Shown here piece after piece: positions 18,781 through 27,076 of a stretch of 44,749 nucleotides of DNA (its first letter is position 1; each line of letters starts with the position of its first letter). Source of the stretch: Nocardioidaceae bacterium (GTDB lineage Bacteria; Actinomycetota; Actinomycetes; Propionibacteriales; Nocardioidaceae); the NCBI GenBank assembly GCA_029266455.1, contig JAQSWV010000037.1:1-44749 (forward strand). The letters are read 5' to 3'. The notes below the pieces were generated by a model. It was not told where the DNA came from. It did not search any database and saw only the letters and a program-made list of their open reading frames with translations. The position numbers were made by a program, and so were the translations under genes.

Positions 18781-20129
18781 GGGAGGAGCTCCTGGGGGTC
18801 GGTGGAGACGAGTCGGGGTCGCAGGTCGTCGACGGGTGGCTGCCAGACCGACGCGTCGGCGTCGACCTGCTCACCGCTGCGGATGTCCTTGACCTGGTTG
18901 CCGCTGTCGCCGGTGGCGGGAAACCAGACGTACGGGATGCCGCGGCGGTCCGCGTGCCGGATCTGCCGGCCGAACCGGTCGGCGGTGGGTGCGATCTCCG
19001 TCGCGATGCCACGCGCCCTCAGTGCCCGCGCGACTGCCCGGGCCGAGTCCCGGTCGTTCTCGGTCGGCAGAGCGACCAACACGCACGACGGGACGGAGCG
19101 GTCGGCGTCGATCAGGCCGCGAGCCATCAGTGGGGCCAGTATCCGGGTCACACCGAGCGAGATGCCGACACCGGGGAAGGTGGTCCGTCCGTCGCTGGCC
19201 AACGCGTCGTAGCGCCCACCCGCGCAGATGGATACGTCGCCGTGCGTGGTCATCCGCCCCTCGAACACTGTGCCCGTGTAGTAGTCGAGCCCGCGGGCCA
19301 CCTTGAGGTCGGCGACGAGGGCGAAGCGCTCCGAGCGTACGTGGGTGGCTCCGTCGAGTGCGCGCACCAGCTCGTCCAGGCCCTGGTCGAGCAACGGGTG
19401 TCGGACACCGAGGGCCATTACCTCGTCGGCGAACGACACGTCGGTCGACGAGATGCCCGCCAGCGCCAGGCACTGGTCGATCTGCGCTGAGTCGAGACCT
19501 GCCGAGTCGAGCAACGAGGCGCGCACGCGGTCCGCGCCGACCTTGTCCAGCTTGTCGACCGCCCGGATCACCGCCGCCGGGTCCGCGGCGCCCACGCCAA
19601 GGTAGAAACCCTCGATCAGCTTGCGGTTGTTGATGTGCAAGGTCACCGGCGGCAACGGCAGCAGGCTCAGCGCCTCTGCCATCACCTCGGTCACCTCGAC
19701 GTCGGCGTCGAAGCCCAGCTCGTCGCGGCCGATCACATCGATGTCTGCCTGGGTGAACTCGCGGTAGCGACCCTCCTGCGGCCGCTCGCCACGCCAGCAC
19801 TTCTGGATCTGGTAGCGGCGCAGCGGGAACTCCAGCTTGCCCGCGTGCTCGAGCACGTAGCGGGCCAGTGGGACGGTGAGGTCGAAGTGCAGTCCCCAGC
19901 CGGTGTCGGTGTCGCCGGACTCGGCCTGCAGCCGGCGCAGGACGTACACCTCCTTCGAGGTCTCGCCCTTGCGCAGCAGCTGGTCGAGCGTCTCGACCGA
20001 CCGGGTCTCGAGGGAGGCGAACCCGTGGAGCTCGAAGGTGGAGCGCAGGGAGTCGAGCACCGCCAGCTCGGCGGCACGTTGGCTGGGCAGCAGCTCAGGG
20101 AACCCCGACAGCGGGGTGGGACGTGGCAT
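18777..20129 (-). CDS. hisS: histidyl-tRNA synthetase
   Basis: Class II synthetase with 450 residues. Motif 1 region [20 protein letters not shown], motif 2 [20 protein letters not shown] followed by [11 protein letters not shown], the histidine-binding [13 protein letters not shown], and motif 3 [15 protein letters not shown] are all seen. The C-terminal anticodon-binding domain runs from about 345 ([17 protein letters not shown]). It ends in a GTGA overlap with aspS and starts 3 nt after the metallo-hydrolase gene, giving the same hydrolase-hisS-aspS order as in other actinobacteria. Only one hisS-like gene is present in the window; no HisZ-like truncation is suggested. Confidence 0.96.
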   Translation of the reverse strand: MPRPTPLSGFPELLPSQRAAELAVLDSLRSTFELHGFASLETRSVETLDQLLRKGETSKEVYVLRRLQAESGDTDTGWGLHFDLTVPLARYVLEHAGKLEFPLRRYQIQKCWRGERPQEGRYREFTQADIDVIGRDELGFDADVEVTEVMAEALSLLPLPPVTLHINNRKLIEGFYLGVGAADPAAVIRAVDKLDKVGADRVRASLLDSAGLDSAQIDQCLALAGISSTDVSFADEVMALGVRHPLLDQGLDELVRALDGATHVRSERFALVADLKVARGLDYYTGTVFEGRMTTHGDVSICAGGRYDALASDGRTTFPGVGISLGVTRILAPLMARGLIDADRSVPSCVLVALPTENDRDSARAVARALRARGIATEIAPTADRFGRQIRHADRRGIPYVWFPATGDSGNQVKDIRSGEQVDADASVWQPPVDDLRPRLVSTDPQELLP

Positions 20130-20132
20130 CGC

Positions 20133-20870
20133 TCACAGGCCCCGGTGTTCGCTGCCGCCGGCGCGGGCCGACACCGCATCGGGCAGGTCGACCAGGTACG
20201 GGTTCGTCGCGCGCTCGTCACCGATGGTCGTCTGGGGCCCGTGGCCAGGGAGGACGACGATGCGGTCGTCGAGCGGCAGGACGCAGGCTGCCAGGCTGGC
20301 GAGCATCTGCGCGGAGTCTCCCCCGGGCAGATCGGTGCGTCCGATCGACCCGGCGAACAACAGGTCACCAGAGAACATCACTTCGGGCACGTCCTCCGGA
20401 CCCGCGTAAGGCGTGCGGAACACCACTGAGCCCTGGGTGTGCCCCGGGGCGTGCTCGACGTCGAAGCGAACGCCGGCGAGCTCCAGCGCGGCGCCGTCGC
20501 CCAGCTCGCGAACGTCGTCGGGCTCGACGAACACGGCGGGACCACCGAGGCCACCCATACCGGTCAGCAGTGAGCGCGAGTCGGCGGACAGCCCGGCCAT
20601 GGGGTCGGTCAGCAGGTGCCGGTCGGCCGGATGGATCCACGCGGTGGTGTCGTACGCGCCGGCCAACGGGGCGATCGACCAGATGTGGTCGACGTGTCCG
20701 TGGGTCGCCATCAGTGCCACGGGTTTGAGCCGGTGCTCGGAGACGAGCTGCTCGACACCTCCCGCTGAGTCCTTGCCGGGGTCGATGATCACGCATTCGC
20801 TGCCCGGACCGGTGGCCACCACCCAGCAGTTGGTGCCCCACGGACCCGCGGGGAATCCGGCGATGAGCAT
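20133..20870 (-). CDS. metallo-beta-lactamase fold hydrolase (glyoxalase II-like)
   Basis: Cytoplasmic dinuclear-metal hydrolase with 245 residues. Metal-binding motifs are in order: THGHVDHI (HxHxDH), APGHTQGS, the bridging Asp in MFSGDLLFAGSIGRTDLPGG and the last His in VVLPGHGPQTTIGDER. The N-terminus FPAGPWGTNCWVVATG is typical of the glyoxalase II-like subgroup. It corresponds in position to the hydrolase found before hisS in M. tuberculosis. The true thioester substrate is unknown. The ATG at 20870 starts the conserved core; the upstream open frame lies across a divergent promoter region and is rejected. Confidence 0.9.
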   Translation of the reverse strand: MLIAGFPAGPWGTNCWVVATGPGSECVIIDPGKDSAGGVEQLVSEHRLKPVALMATHGHVDHIWSIAPLAGAYDTTAWIHPADRHLLTDPMAGLSADSRSLLTGMGGLGGPAVFVEPDDVRELGDGAALELAGVRFDVEHAPGHTQGSVVFRTPYAGPEDVPEVMFSGDLLFAGSIGRTDLPGGDSAQMLASLAACVLPLDDRIVVLPGHGPQTTIGDERATNPYLVDLPDAVSARAGGSEHRGL

Positions 20871-20987
20871 GGCCGCCAGCGTACGGCAGCCCTGCGGGCA
20901 TGCGAGCGTGCAGGCCCGGGCGACGGTCGCAGACCTACACTGTGGCGGGCATCGTGAGCGCCGAGCCGATCCGGAGGACCGAGCACC
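20871..20987 (+). promoter_or_regulatory. divergent promoter region between hydrolase and small membrane protein genes
   Basis: The 117 nt between two divergent starts must hold promoters for both sides. On the plus strand TACACT (20936-20941) is a plausible -10 element, and GGAGG just before the GTG at 20988 is a good ribosome-binding site. I see no matching -35 of good quality. The minus-strand promoter is not obvious. Confidence 0.4.
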
Positions 20988-21269
20988 GTGGGCAGCAAGC
21001 AGCACCGGGCCCGACAGCTGGCGCGTGCGCGCGCCGAGCGCCAAGCCGCCCGTCAGCTCGCCGACCAGCGGCGCCGACGACGCCGCGCCGTCGTCGCCGG
21101 CCTGGTCGCCCTGGTCGTCCTGCTGGCCGCGGTCGGGGGGTTGCTGGCCCAGCGGTGGAGCGACACCACCTCGGGTGCCGCGGTGTCGTGGCCTCCGGGA
21201 GGTCCCGATCCGCGTGCGGGAGATCCGCGCAGCGCCGGTTCCGGGTCGCTGCTGCTGGAGACGCCGTGA
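20988..21269 (+). CDS. small basic membrane-anchored protein, possible remnant of a membrane-bound cyclophilin
   Basis: A protein of 93 residues. A very basic helical N-terminus (HRARQLARARAERQAARQLA, then DQRRRRRR; 1-33) is followed by one transmembrane helix (about 34-55, AVVAGLVALVVLLAAVGGLLA) and a short outside tail rich in Gly/Pro/Ser. In other actinobacteria this position between the hydrolase and relA holds a peptidyl-prolyl isomerase with just such a basic N-terminus and membrane anchor; here the protein stops before any cyclophilin domain. The TGA overlaps the start of the DUF349 gene (GTGA). The relation to the isomerase is inferred from position and architecture only. GTG start with GGAGG upstream. 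Confidence 0.65.
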   Translation: MGSKQHRARQLARARAERQAARQLADQRRRRRRAVVAGLVALVVLLAAVGGLLAQRWSDTTSGAAVSWPPGGPDPRAGDPRSAGSGSLLLETP

Positions 21270-22759
21270 CCGAGCGTCCCGCACCTGACCCAGCCCCCGC
21301 TCCGAGTGCGGCGCCCGAGGCCGTACCGGAACCCGCGCCCGACGCTCCGCCCGAGCCCGCGGCCGGTCCAACGCCGGAGCCCGCGGCCGGCCCAATGCCG
21401 GAGCCCGCGGCCGGTCCGCGGCCGCCCGGTCCGCGGCCGCCCGGTCCGCGGCCGCCTACCCCTCGGTCACCTGGCCCGCGGCCTGGCGTCCCACCCGCTT
21501 CCGCTGCTGACACGCAGGCGGCTGCGCCTCGGCCGGATCCCACTCTGTGGGGCCGGGTCGACGCCGACGGCACCGTCTACGTTCGTACCAGCGGCGGGGA
21601 ACGGGCCGTGGGGCAGTGGCCCGGTGGGGATCCGGACGAGGCGCTCAGCCTGTACGCGCGCCGCTTCGACGGGCTGGTGCTCGAGGTGGACCTGTTGGAG
21701 CGCCGCGTGCGGAACGGGACAGTCTCGCCGGACGAGGCGCGGTCAACGGCGGCAAAGGTCCGCGAGCAGGTCGTCGATGCGCAGGCCGTCGGTGACCTCG
21801 AGACGCTGGCCGGCCGGCTCGACGCGCTGGCGCCGCTGATCGACGAGCAGCGTCACAGGCGCCGGGCCGAGAAGGCCGCGCGTCTCGACCACGCCCGCGC
21901 CGCCAAGGAGAGCCTGGTGGCGGAGGCGGAGAAGGTGGCCACGGGGACGGACTGGCGGGCCGGCGTCGACCGAATGCGCTCCCTCATGGACCGCTGGAAG
22001 GAGCTCCCCCGGCTGGAGAAGTCGGCTGACGACGCGTTGTGGCGTCGTTTCTCGGCGGCACGGACCGCGTACACGCGGCGGCGACGTCAGCACTACGCCG
22101 AGCAGCAGGAACAACGGCGCAGTGCCCAGCAGGTCAAGGAGCGGCTGGCCACCGAGGCCGAGTCGCTGGCGACGTCGACCGACTGGCGCCCGACCGCCGG
22201 GCGCTTCCGCGAGCTGATGCGCGAGTGGAAGAGCGCCGGCCCGGCCCCCCACCGGGAGGAGGAGGCGCTCTGGGCACGGTTCCGTGCCGCCCAAGACACC
22301 TTCTTCGCCGCGCGCGACGCCCAGCATGCGGTCGCAGACGCCGAGCTGATCGCCAACGCCGAGGTCAAGCGAGCGATCCTCGCCGACGCCGAAGCACTGC
22401 TGCCGGTCAGCGACATCGGCGCCGCGCGTGCTCGGCTACGCAGCATCGCGGAGCGCTGGGAGGCGGCGGGCAAGGTCCCCCGGAGCCAGATGAAGGAGCT
22501 GGAGGGCCGCTTCCGGGCCGTCGAGACAGCCGTGAAACAGGCCGAGGAGAACCGCTGGCGACGCAGCAACCCGGAGGCGCGTGCGCGCGCCGAGGCGGCG
22601 GTGACGCAGCTCGAGGCCACGCTCGGCAAGCTGCGCGCCGACGCAGCCAACGCCGAGCAGGCCGGGAACGACCGCAAGCGTGCCGAGGCCGAGCAGGCGA
22701 TCGCTGCCCGCGAGGCGTGGCTGGTCGAGGCCCGCCGCGCCCTCGCCGACTTCTCCTGA
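21266..22759 (+). CDS. DUF349 domain protein with proline-rich N-terminus
   Basis: A protein of 497 residues. Residues 1-95 are a Pro/Ala/Gly-rich, probably disordered region built partly from DNA tandem repeats (21353-21456). From about 100 on there is a small domain (LWGRVDADGTVYVRTSGGER), then long charged helices with repeated DUF349 features: TGTDWRAGVDRMRSLMDRWK, STDWRPTAGRFRELMREWKS and SDIGAARARLRSIAERWEAA, each followed by LWxRFxAA-like or EGRFRAVE segments. The family is widespread in actinobacteria beside relA; its biochemical role is not established. The GTG start overlaps the stop of the preceding gene. The stop is 3 nt before the first 22-nt repeat array. Confidence 0.88.
   Translation: MTERPAPDPAPAPSAAPEAVPEPAPDAPPEPAAGPTPEPAAGPMPEPAAGPRPPGPRPPGPRPPTPRSPGPRPGVPPASAADTQAAAPRPDPTLWGRVDADGTVYVRTSGGERAVGQWPGGDPDEALSLYARRFDGLVLEVDLLERRVRNGTVSPDEARSTAAKVREQVVDAQAVGDLETLAGRLDALAPLIDEQRHRRRAEKAARLDHARAAKESLVAEAEKVATGTDWRAGVDRMRSLMDRWKELPRLEKSADDALWRRFSAARTAYTRRRRQHYAEQQEQRRSAQQVKERLATEAESLATSTDWRPTAGRFRELMREWKSAGPAPHREEEALWARFRAAQDTFFAARDAQHAVADAELIANAEVKRAILADAEALLPVSDIGAARARLRSIAERWEAAGKVPRSQMKELEGRFRAVETAVKQAEENRWRRSNPEARARAEAAVTQLEATLGKLRADAANAEQAGNDRKRAEAEQAIAAREAWLVEARRALADFS
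21353..21456 (+). repeat. in-frame tandem repeats: 3 x 24 nt then 3 x 15 nt
   Basis: Three 24-nt copies starting GAGCCCGCGGCCGG (21353, 21377, 21401) encode PEPAAGPT-type octapeptides. They run into three near-identical 15-nt copies of CGGTCCGCGGCCGCC (21412, 21427, 21442) encoding GPRPP. Both unit lengths are multiples of three, so copy-number change keeps the frame and only alters the length of a disordered N-terminus. Confidence 0.9.
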
Positions 22760-22762
22760 CCG

Positions 22763-22828
22763 CGATCAGCGGCTCCCGGTTGCACGATCAGCGGCTCCCG
22801 GTTGCACGATCAGCGGCTTGCGGTTGCC
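22763..22828 (+). repeat. 22-nt repeat array 1 (3 units, forward)
   Basis: Three contiguous 22-nt units at 22763, 22785 and 22807. The first two are identical, beginning CGATCAGCGGCT and ending GGTTGCA; the third differs at four positions. The array starts 3 nt after the DUF349 stop and ends 48 nt before the next ATG. The same unit occurs inverted at 23797-23862 and again at 41572-41659 and 41789-41920. The 22-nt period is not a codon multiple, so this is not coding. Confidence 0.93.
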
Positions 22829-22876
22829 TGTGGATGGCGACTGCAGGTCAACCTCTCACCCGCCCACACTCTCGGA

Positions 22877-23794
22877 ATGGGACCCCTCATCGCCGGCGGA
22901 CAGCCGTTCCTTGGCTCGCGCTCGCAAGTGTTCGGCTTCTCTCGCCAGCAACTCCGTGCTGCCGCCAAGGCGGGCGAGGTGCGCCGGGTGCTCCGCAATG
23001 TCTACGTCGACGCCCACGCGCCGGACTCGACCGACCTGCGGATCAGCGCCCTGCACCTCGTGATGCCAGACCACGCGGTGCTGTTCGGGACCACGGCGAT
23101 GTGGGTGTTGTCTGTCGATGCTTTCCAGCCGGACGAGCGGTTCGTTCCTGTTCCGAGATGCGTGGTTCCTCATGGCACGACGAAGGCGACGGCGAACGGC
23201 GTGCACACGGTCGAGGGCTATCTCGACGAGCGTGACGTAACGGAGTTCGGGGGCTTGCGCGTGACGACTCCCGCTCGCACCACCGTTGACTGCCTGCGCC
23301 GACTGCGCGCACCCTTCGCCTTGTCGGCCGCCGACGCGATGGCCCACGCAGGCTGGGTGTCGACCGACGAGCTCATCGAGCGGGTCCGACAGCTGCGGGG
23401 CTATCCCGGAATCGTCCAGGCGCGTCGCCTCGTGCACGTCGTTGACCCCGGCATCGAGTCGCCGGGCGAGTCCTGGACCAAGCTTCGACTTCTAGAATCC
23501 GGCTGCCCCATTCCTCAGGCGCAGGTACGAGTCACTGACAAGCGGGGTCGCTGGGCGCTCGTTGACCTGGGGTACGACGAGCTGAGGATCGGCTGCGAGT
23601 ACGACGGTCGCGAAGTGCACACGCTGGACGCAGACGTCCAACACGACATCGAACGGCGACGCTGGCTGCGTGAGGTACTGGACTGGCGGATCGCTGTAGC
23701 GCGGAAGGAGACGGTCTTCGGCATGGATCCCGCCTTCGAGATCGAGGTCGCCGGATGGCTCAAGGTTGATCCAGCGCCGCGTCAGGTGTGGTAG
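22877..23794 (+). CDS. AbiEi-like winged-helix protein with DUF559/Vsr-like nuclease domain (putative)
   Basis: A protein of 305 residues. Residues 12-80 (SRSQVFGFSRQQLRAAAKAG, then EVRRVLRNVYVDA ... GTTAMWVL) look like the winged-helix N-terminus of AbiEi-family proteins. Residues 120-190 carry the linker TPARTTVDCLRRL. Residues 195-295 resemble the Vsr/DUF559 branch of the PD-(D/E)XK nucleases: E198 in PGESWTKLRL, D230 in ALVDLGY, E241-x-D243-G in CEYDGREVH with H248, and D257 in HDIERRRWL. No partner toxin or methylase gene is adjacent. No strong ribosome-binding site precedes the ATG. Codon use looks less G/C-biased in third positions than in neighbouring genes, and the gene is bracketed by inverted 22-nt repeat arrays, both suggesting acquisition. 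Domain calls are from motifs only. Confidence 0.78.
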   Translation: MGPLIAGGQPFLGSRSQVFGFSRQQLRAAAKAGEVRRVLRNVYVDAHAPDSTDLRISALHLVMPDHAVLFGTTAMWVLSVDAFQPDERFVPVPRCVVPHGTTKATANGVHTVEGYLDERDVTEFGGLRVTTPARTTVDCLRRLRAPFALSAADAMAHAGWVSTDELIERVRQLRGYPGIVQARRLVHVVDPGIESPGESWTKLRLLESGCPIPQAQVRVTDKRGRWALVDLGYDELRIGCEYDGREVHTLDADVQHDIERRRWLREVLDWRIAVARKETVFGMDPAFEIEVAGWLKVDPAPRQVW

Positions 23795-23796
23795 CC

Positions 23797-23862
23797 GCGC
23801 GCCACGAGCCGCTGACCGCGCAACCACAAGCCGCTGACCGCGCAACCACAAGCCGCGGATCG
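23797..23862 (-). repeat. 22-nt repeat array 2 (3 units, reverse)
   Basis: Three contiguous 22-nt units at 23797, 23819 and 23841, in the opposite orientation to array 1. Read on the minus strand, the best units start CGGTCAGCGGCTTG or CGATCCGCGGCTTG and end GGTTGCG. The unit nearest the nuclease-like gene is the most degenerate. The array begins 2 nt after that gene's stop and ends 2 nt before the relA stop, so it fills the whole gap between convergent genes. Confidence 0.92.
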
Positions 23863-23864
23863 GG

Positions 23865-26387
23865 CTATTGGGTGACGCGGTAGACGTCGAAGACGCCGGG
23901 TACGGCGCGTACGGCCGACAGCACATGGCCGAGATGGGTGGGGTCGCCCATCTCGAACGTGAACCGGCTCTTGGCGATCCGGTCCCGGCTGGTCTGCAGG
24001 TTCGCGGACAGGATGTTCACGTGCTGGTCGGACAGTACGCGGGTGACATCGGACAGCAGCCGGGCGCGGTCCAGTGCCTCGACCTGGATCGCGACCAGGA
24101 ACAGGCTCTGCGCCGACGGGGCCCAGTCGACCGGGACCATCCGCTCCGGCTGCGAGGTGAGGCTGCCGACGTTCGGGCAGTCACTGCGGTGCACCGACAC
24201 CCCCGAGCCGCGGGTCACGAAGCCGAGGATCCGGTCGCCAGGAACCGGGGTGCAGCACCGCGCCAGCTTGATGAGCACGTCGGTCATGCCGTGCACGACC
24301 ACGCCCGCGTCGCCTCGCGGGGCGCGGCGCCGCCGGCTCTCCGCCGGCACCACCAGCGCCTCGGCCTGGTCCTCGGCGGATCCCTCCTCACCGCCGTGCA
24401 GGTCGATCACGCGCTTGACGACGTTCTGCGCCCCGACGTTGCCCTCACCGACGGCGGCGTACAGGGCGGAGACATCTGACAGGTGCAGGTCCTTGGCGAC
24501 GGTCTGCAGCACCTCGGCAGTCAGCAGCCGCTGCAGCGGCCGCCCTTCCTTGCGCAGCAGCCGAGCGATCGACTCCTTGCCCTGATCGATCGCCTCCTCA
24601 CGCCGCTCCTTGGTGAACCACTGACGGATCTTGCTGCGCGCTCGCGGGCTCTTGACGAAGCCGAGCCAGTCTCGACTGGGCCCCGCCCCCGGGGCCTTGG
24701 ACGTGAACACCTCGACCACGTCGCCATGGTCGAGCTTGCTCTCGAGCGGGACCAGGCGGCCGTTCACGCGGGCACCGATGCACCGGTGACCGACCTCGGT
24801 GTGCACCGCGTACGCGAAGTCGACCGGTGTGGAGCCGGCCGGCAGTGACTGCACGTCGCCCAGCGGGGTGAAGACGTAGACCTCGGTGGCGTTGATCTCG
24901 TAGCGCAGGGAGTCGAGGAAGTCGCCGGGATCGGCGGTCTCCTGCTGCCAGTCGATGACCTGCTTGAGCCACGCCATCTCGCTGGTGTTGGTGTTGGTGT
25001 CCTTCGGCACGCCGCCAGTGCCGCGCAGCAGCGACACGTCGGTGTCGCCTGCACCCGTCGCCGCCGCCTTGTACTTCCAGTGCGCTGCCACGCCGTACTC
25101 GGCGCGTCGGTGCATCGAGAAGGTGCGGATCTGCAGCTCGACCGGCTTGCCCTCCGGACCGATCACGGTCGTGTGCAGGGACTGGTACATGTTGAACTTC
25201 GGCATCGCCACGTAGTCCTTGAACCGCCCGGGCAGCGGGTTCCACCGCGCGTGCAGAACACCGAGGGCGGCATAGCAGTCGCGCAGCGACTCGACCAGGA
25301 TGCGGATGCCGACCAGATCGTAGATGTCCTCGAAGTCGCGCCCACGCACGATCATCTTCTGGTAGATCGAGTAGTAGTGCTTGGGCCGGCCGGTCACCGT
25401 GCACTTGATCTTGGCGCCCTTGAGGTCGTTCTGCACCCGGTTGACCACGCCGGCGAGGAAGTCGTCGCGGGCCGGCGCACGATCGGCGACCATGCGCACG
25501 ATCTCGTCGTAGACCTTGGGGTGCAGGGTGGAGAACGCGCGGTCTTCCAGCTCCCACTTGATCGTGTTCATGCCGAGCCGGTGGGCCAGCGGGGCGTAGA
25601 TCTCGAGCGTCTCGCGCGCGACCCGCTCCTGCTTCTCGGCCTTCAGGTGACGCAGAGTCCGCATGTTGTGCAGCCGGTCGGCGAGCTTGATCACCAGCAC
25701 CCGGATGTCGCGGCTCATCGCCACGACCATCTTGCGGATCGTCTCCGCCTGCGCCGAGTCGCCGTACTTGACCTTATCCAGCTTGGTCACGCCGTCGACC
25801 AGCAGCGCGACCTCGTCGCCGAACTCCTTGCGACACTCCTCCAACGTGTACGGGGTGTCCTCGACCGTGTCGTGCAGAAGCGCGGCGCACAGCGTGGGCG
25901 GTGTCATGCCCAGCTCCGCGAGGATCGTCGTCACCGCGAGGGGATGGGTGATGTAGGGGTCACCGCTGCGCCGCAGCTGACCGGTGTGCAGCCGCTCGGC
26001 CAGTCGGTACGCCCGCTCGATATCGCTGGTGTCGGCCTTGGGGTGCGTGGCGCGGACCACCGCGAACAGCGGCTCGAGCGCCGGGTGGGACCCCGGACCG
26101 CGACTGCCCAGGCGGGCCAGGCGGGTGCGCATGCGGCCCGGCACGGACGGGGCCCACACCTGCGCAGGGACGGGCGCCGGCTCAGGGCCCGGCTCAAGGG
26201 CTGGTTCGGCGCCTGTGTCGACTGCAGCATCAGCCACCGCGCTGGCAACCGCGTCGTCGTGAGCTAGCTCTCGCCCGCCATCTCGCCCGCCATCCGAACC
26301 GGCGTCGACCGTGGTCTCGCCCGACGCGGCGGAACGCGCGACAACGGCCGGGTCGACCGCGGCGTCGACGGACGCGTCATCAGGCAC
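23865..26387 (-). CDS. relA: bifunctional (p)ppGpp synthase/hydrolase, RelA/SpoT homologue
   Basis: Makes and degrades (p)ppGpp in the stringent response. The protein has 840 residues. A disordered Ala/Asp/Glu/Pro-rich extension (1-85) precedes the HD hydrolase domain with [32 protein letters not shown] and [12 protein letters not shown], all key residues kept. The synthetase domain has the RxKD-type [48 protein letters not shown] and [14 protein letters not shown] ([20 protein letters not shown], about 505-560), the zinc-finger-like CCTPVPGD region and a C-terminal ACT domain follow. GTG start at 26387 with GGGAGC upstream; TACACT lies further upstream as a possible -10. Both activities look intact. 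Confidence 0.96.
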   Translation of the reverse strand: MPDDASVDAAVDPAVVARSAASGETTVDAGSDGGRDGGRELAHDDAVASAVADAAVDTGAEPALEPGPEPAPVPAQVWAPSVPGRMRTRLARLGSRGPGSHPALEPLFAVVRATHPKADTSDIERAYRLAERLHTGQLRRSGDPYITHPLAVTTILAELGMTPPTLCAALLHDTVEDTPYTLEECRKEFGDEVALLVDGVTKLDKVKYGDSAQAETIRKMVVAMSRDIRVLVIKLADRLHNMRTLRHLKAEKQERVARETLEIYAPLAHRLGMNTIKWELEDRAFSTLHPKVYDEIVRMVADRAPARDDFLAGVVNRVQNDLKGAKIKCTVTGRPKHYYSIYQKMIVRGRDFEDIYDLVGIRILVESLRDCYAALGVLHARWNPLPGRFKDYVAMPKFNMYQSLHTTVIGPEGKPVELQIRTFSMHRRAEYGVAAHWKYKAAATGAGDTDVSLLRGTGGVPKDTNTNTSEMAWLKQVIDWQQETADPGDFLDSLRYEINATEVYVFTPLGDVQSLPAGSTPVDFAYAVHTEVGHRCIGARVNGRLVPLESKLDHGDVVEVFTSKAPGAGPSRDWLGFVKSPRARSKIRQWFTKERREEAIDQGKESIARLLRKEGRPLQRLLTAEVLQTVAKDLHLSDVSALYAAVGEGNVGAQNVVKRVIDLHGGEEGSAEDQAEALVVPAESRRRRAPRGDAGVVVHGMTDVLIKLARCCTPVPGDRILGFVTRGSGVSVHRSDCPNVGSLTSQPERMVPVDWAPSAQSLFLVAIQVEALDRARLLSDVTRVLSDQHVNILSANLQTSRDRIAKSRFTFEMGDPTHLGHVLSAVRAVPGVFDVYRVTQ

Positions 26388-26490
26388 CTACTGCTCCCAC
26401 CATGGACTGATCTCAGTGTAGGCGCGCGACCTCCGCCACAGCCGACCCGCCGACCGGCGCCGGGTCGAGCAGAGCCCGTCCCACCCAGGC

Positions 26491-26546
26491 CCTCAGTCGA
26501 CCAGGCCTCAGTCGACCAGCCCTCGACCAGCCCTCAGTCGACCAGG
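26491..26546 (-). repeat. 15-nt tandem repeat duplicating the apt 3' end
   Basis: CCTCAGTCGACCAGG (26491) is repeated at 26506 and 26532, with a shortened copy at 26521 that lacks 4 nt. The copy at 26532 contains the real apt stop (minus strand CTG GTC GAC TGA). The others lie just downstream, each carrying its own TGA. It is likely slippage of the gene end; the 146-nt gap before relA otherwise shows little. Confidence 0.85.
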
Positions 26547-27076
26547 CGCAGCGAGCCGACGTTGAGGCCCGGCACCTTGACCCGGCCATCGAGGAACCCG
26601 AGCTCCATCAGCACCGCCACTCCGGCCACCTGCACCCCGCACCGGCTCACCAGCTCGGCAGTGGCCTCGACGGTGCCTCCGGTGGCGAGCACGTCGTCGA
26701 CCACGAGTACCCGGGCGCCGGGCGCAAAGGCGTCCCGGTGCACCTGGAGAGTCGCCTTGCCGTACTCGAGCTCGTACGAGACCTCGTGCGTGTCGGCGGG
26801 AAGCTTGCCCTCTTTGCGCACGGGCACGAACCCGGCACCGAGGGCGAGTGCGACCGGGGCAGCCAGGATGAAGCCGCGGGCCTCGATGCCGACGACGACA
26901 TCGACGCCGTCCGGGGCGAGCCTGCGACCGAGATCCGCCAACCCGGTCACGACCGTGGCGAGTCCCTCAGGATCGGCCAGCAGCGGAGTGATGTCCTTGA
27001 AGACCACTCCCGCCTTGGGCCAGTCCGGGATGTCGCGCACCCATCGGTCCAGGGCCGCGTCGACCGGCGTGGTCAT
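26534..27076 (-). CDS. apt: adenine phosphoribosyltransferase
   Basis: Purine salvage: adenine plus PRPP to AMP. The protein has 180 residues, the usual length. IPDWPKAGVVFKDITPLLAD is the family N-terminal signature. GIEARGFILAAPVALALGAG and the PRPP loop VLVVDDVLATGGTVEATAEL are both complete. The ATG at 27076 overlaps the secF stop (ATGA) and has GGAAGGGA upstream within secF. Longer upstream frames belong to secF in another frame. The stop lies inside a 15-nt tandem repeat. The secD-secF-apt-relA order is standard in actinobacteria and links purine salvage to the (p)ppGpp enzyme by position. Confidence 0.97.
   Translation of the reverse strand: MTTPVDAALDRWVRDIPDWPKAGVVFKDITPLLADPEGLATVVTGLADLGRRLAPDGVDVVVGIEARGFILAAPVALALGAGFVPVRKEGKLPADTHEVSYELEYGKATLQVHRDAFAPGARVLVVDDVLATGGTVEATAELVSRCGVQVAGVAVLMELGFLDGRVKVPGLNVGSLRLVD

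Noticed and set aside
20871-21395. N-terminal extension of the metallo-hydrolase gene
   Set aside because: It runs through a divergent promoter and over two plus-strand genes; the fold begins at the chosen ATG.
22763-22828. CRISPR array
   Set aside because: Units are directly contiguous with no spacers and no cas genes are present; the same holds for the three other arrays.
22763-23862. Classical insertion sequence
   Set aside because: No transposase, no DDE or HUH motif, and the ends are tandem repeats rather than single terminal inverted repeats; no target duplication could be made out.
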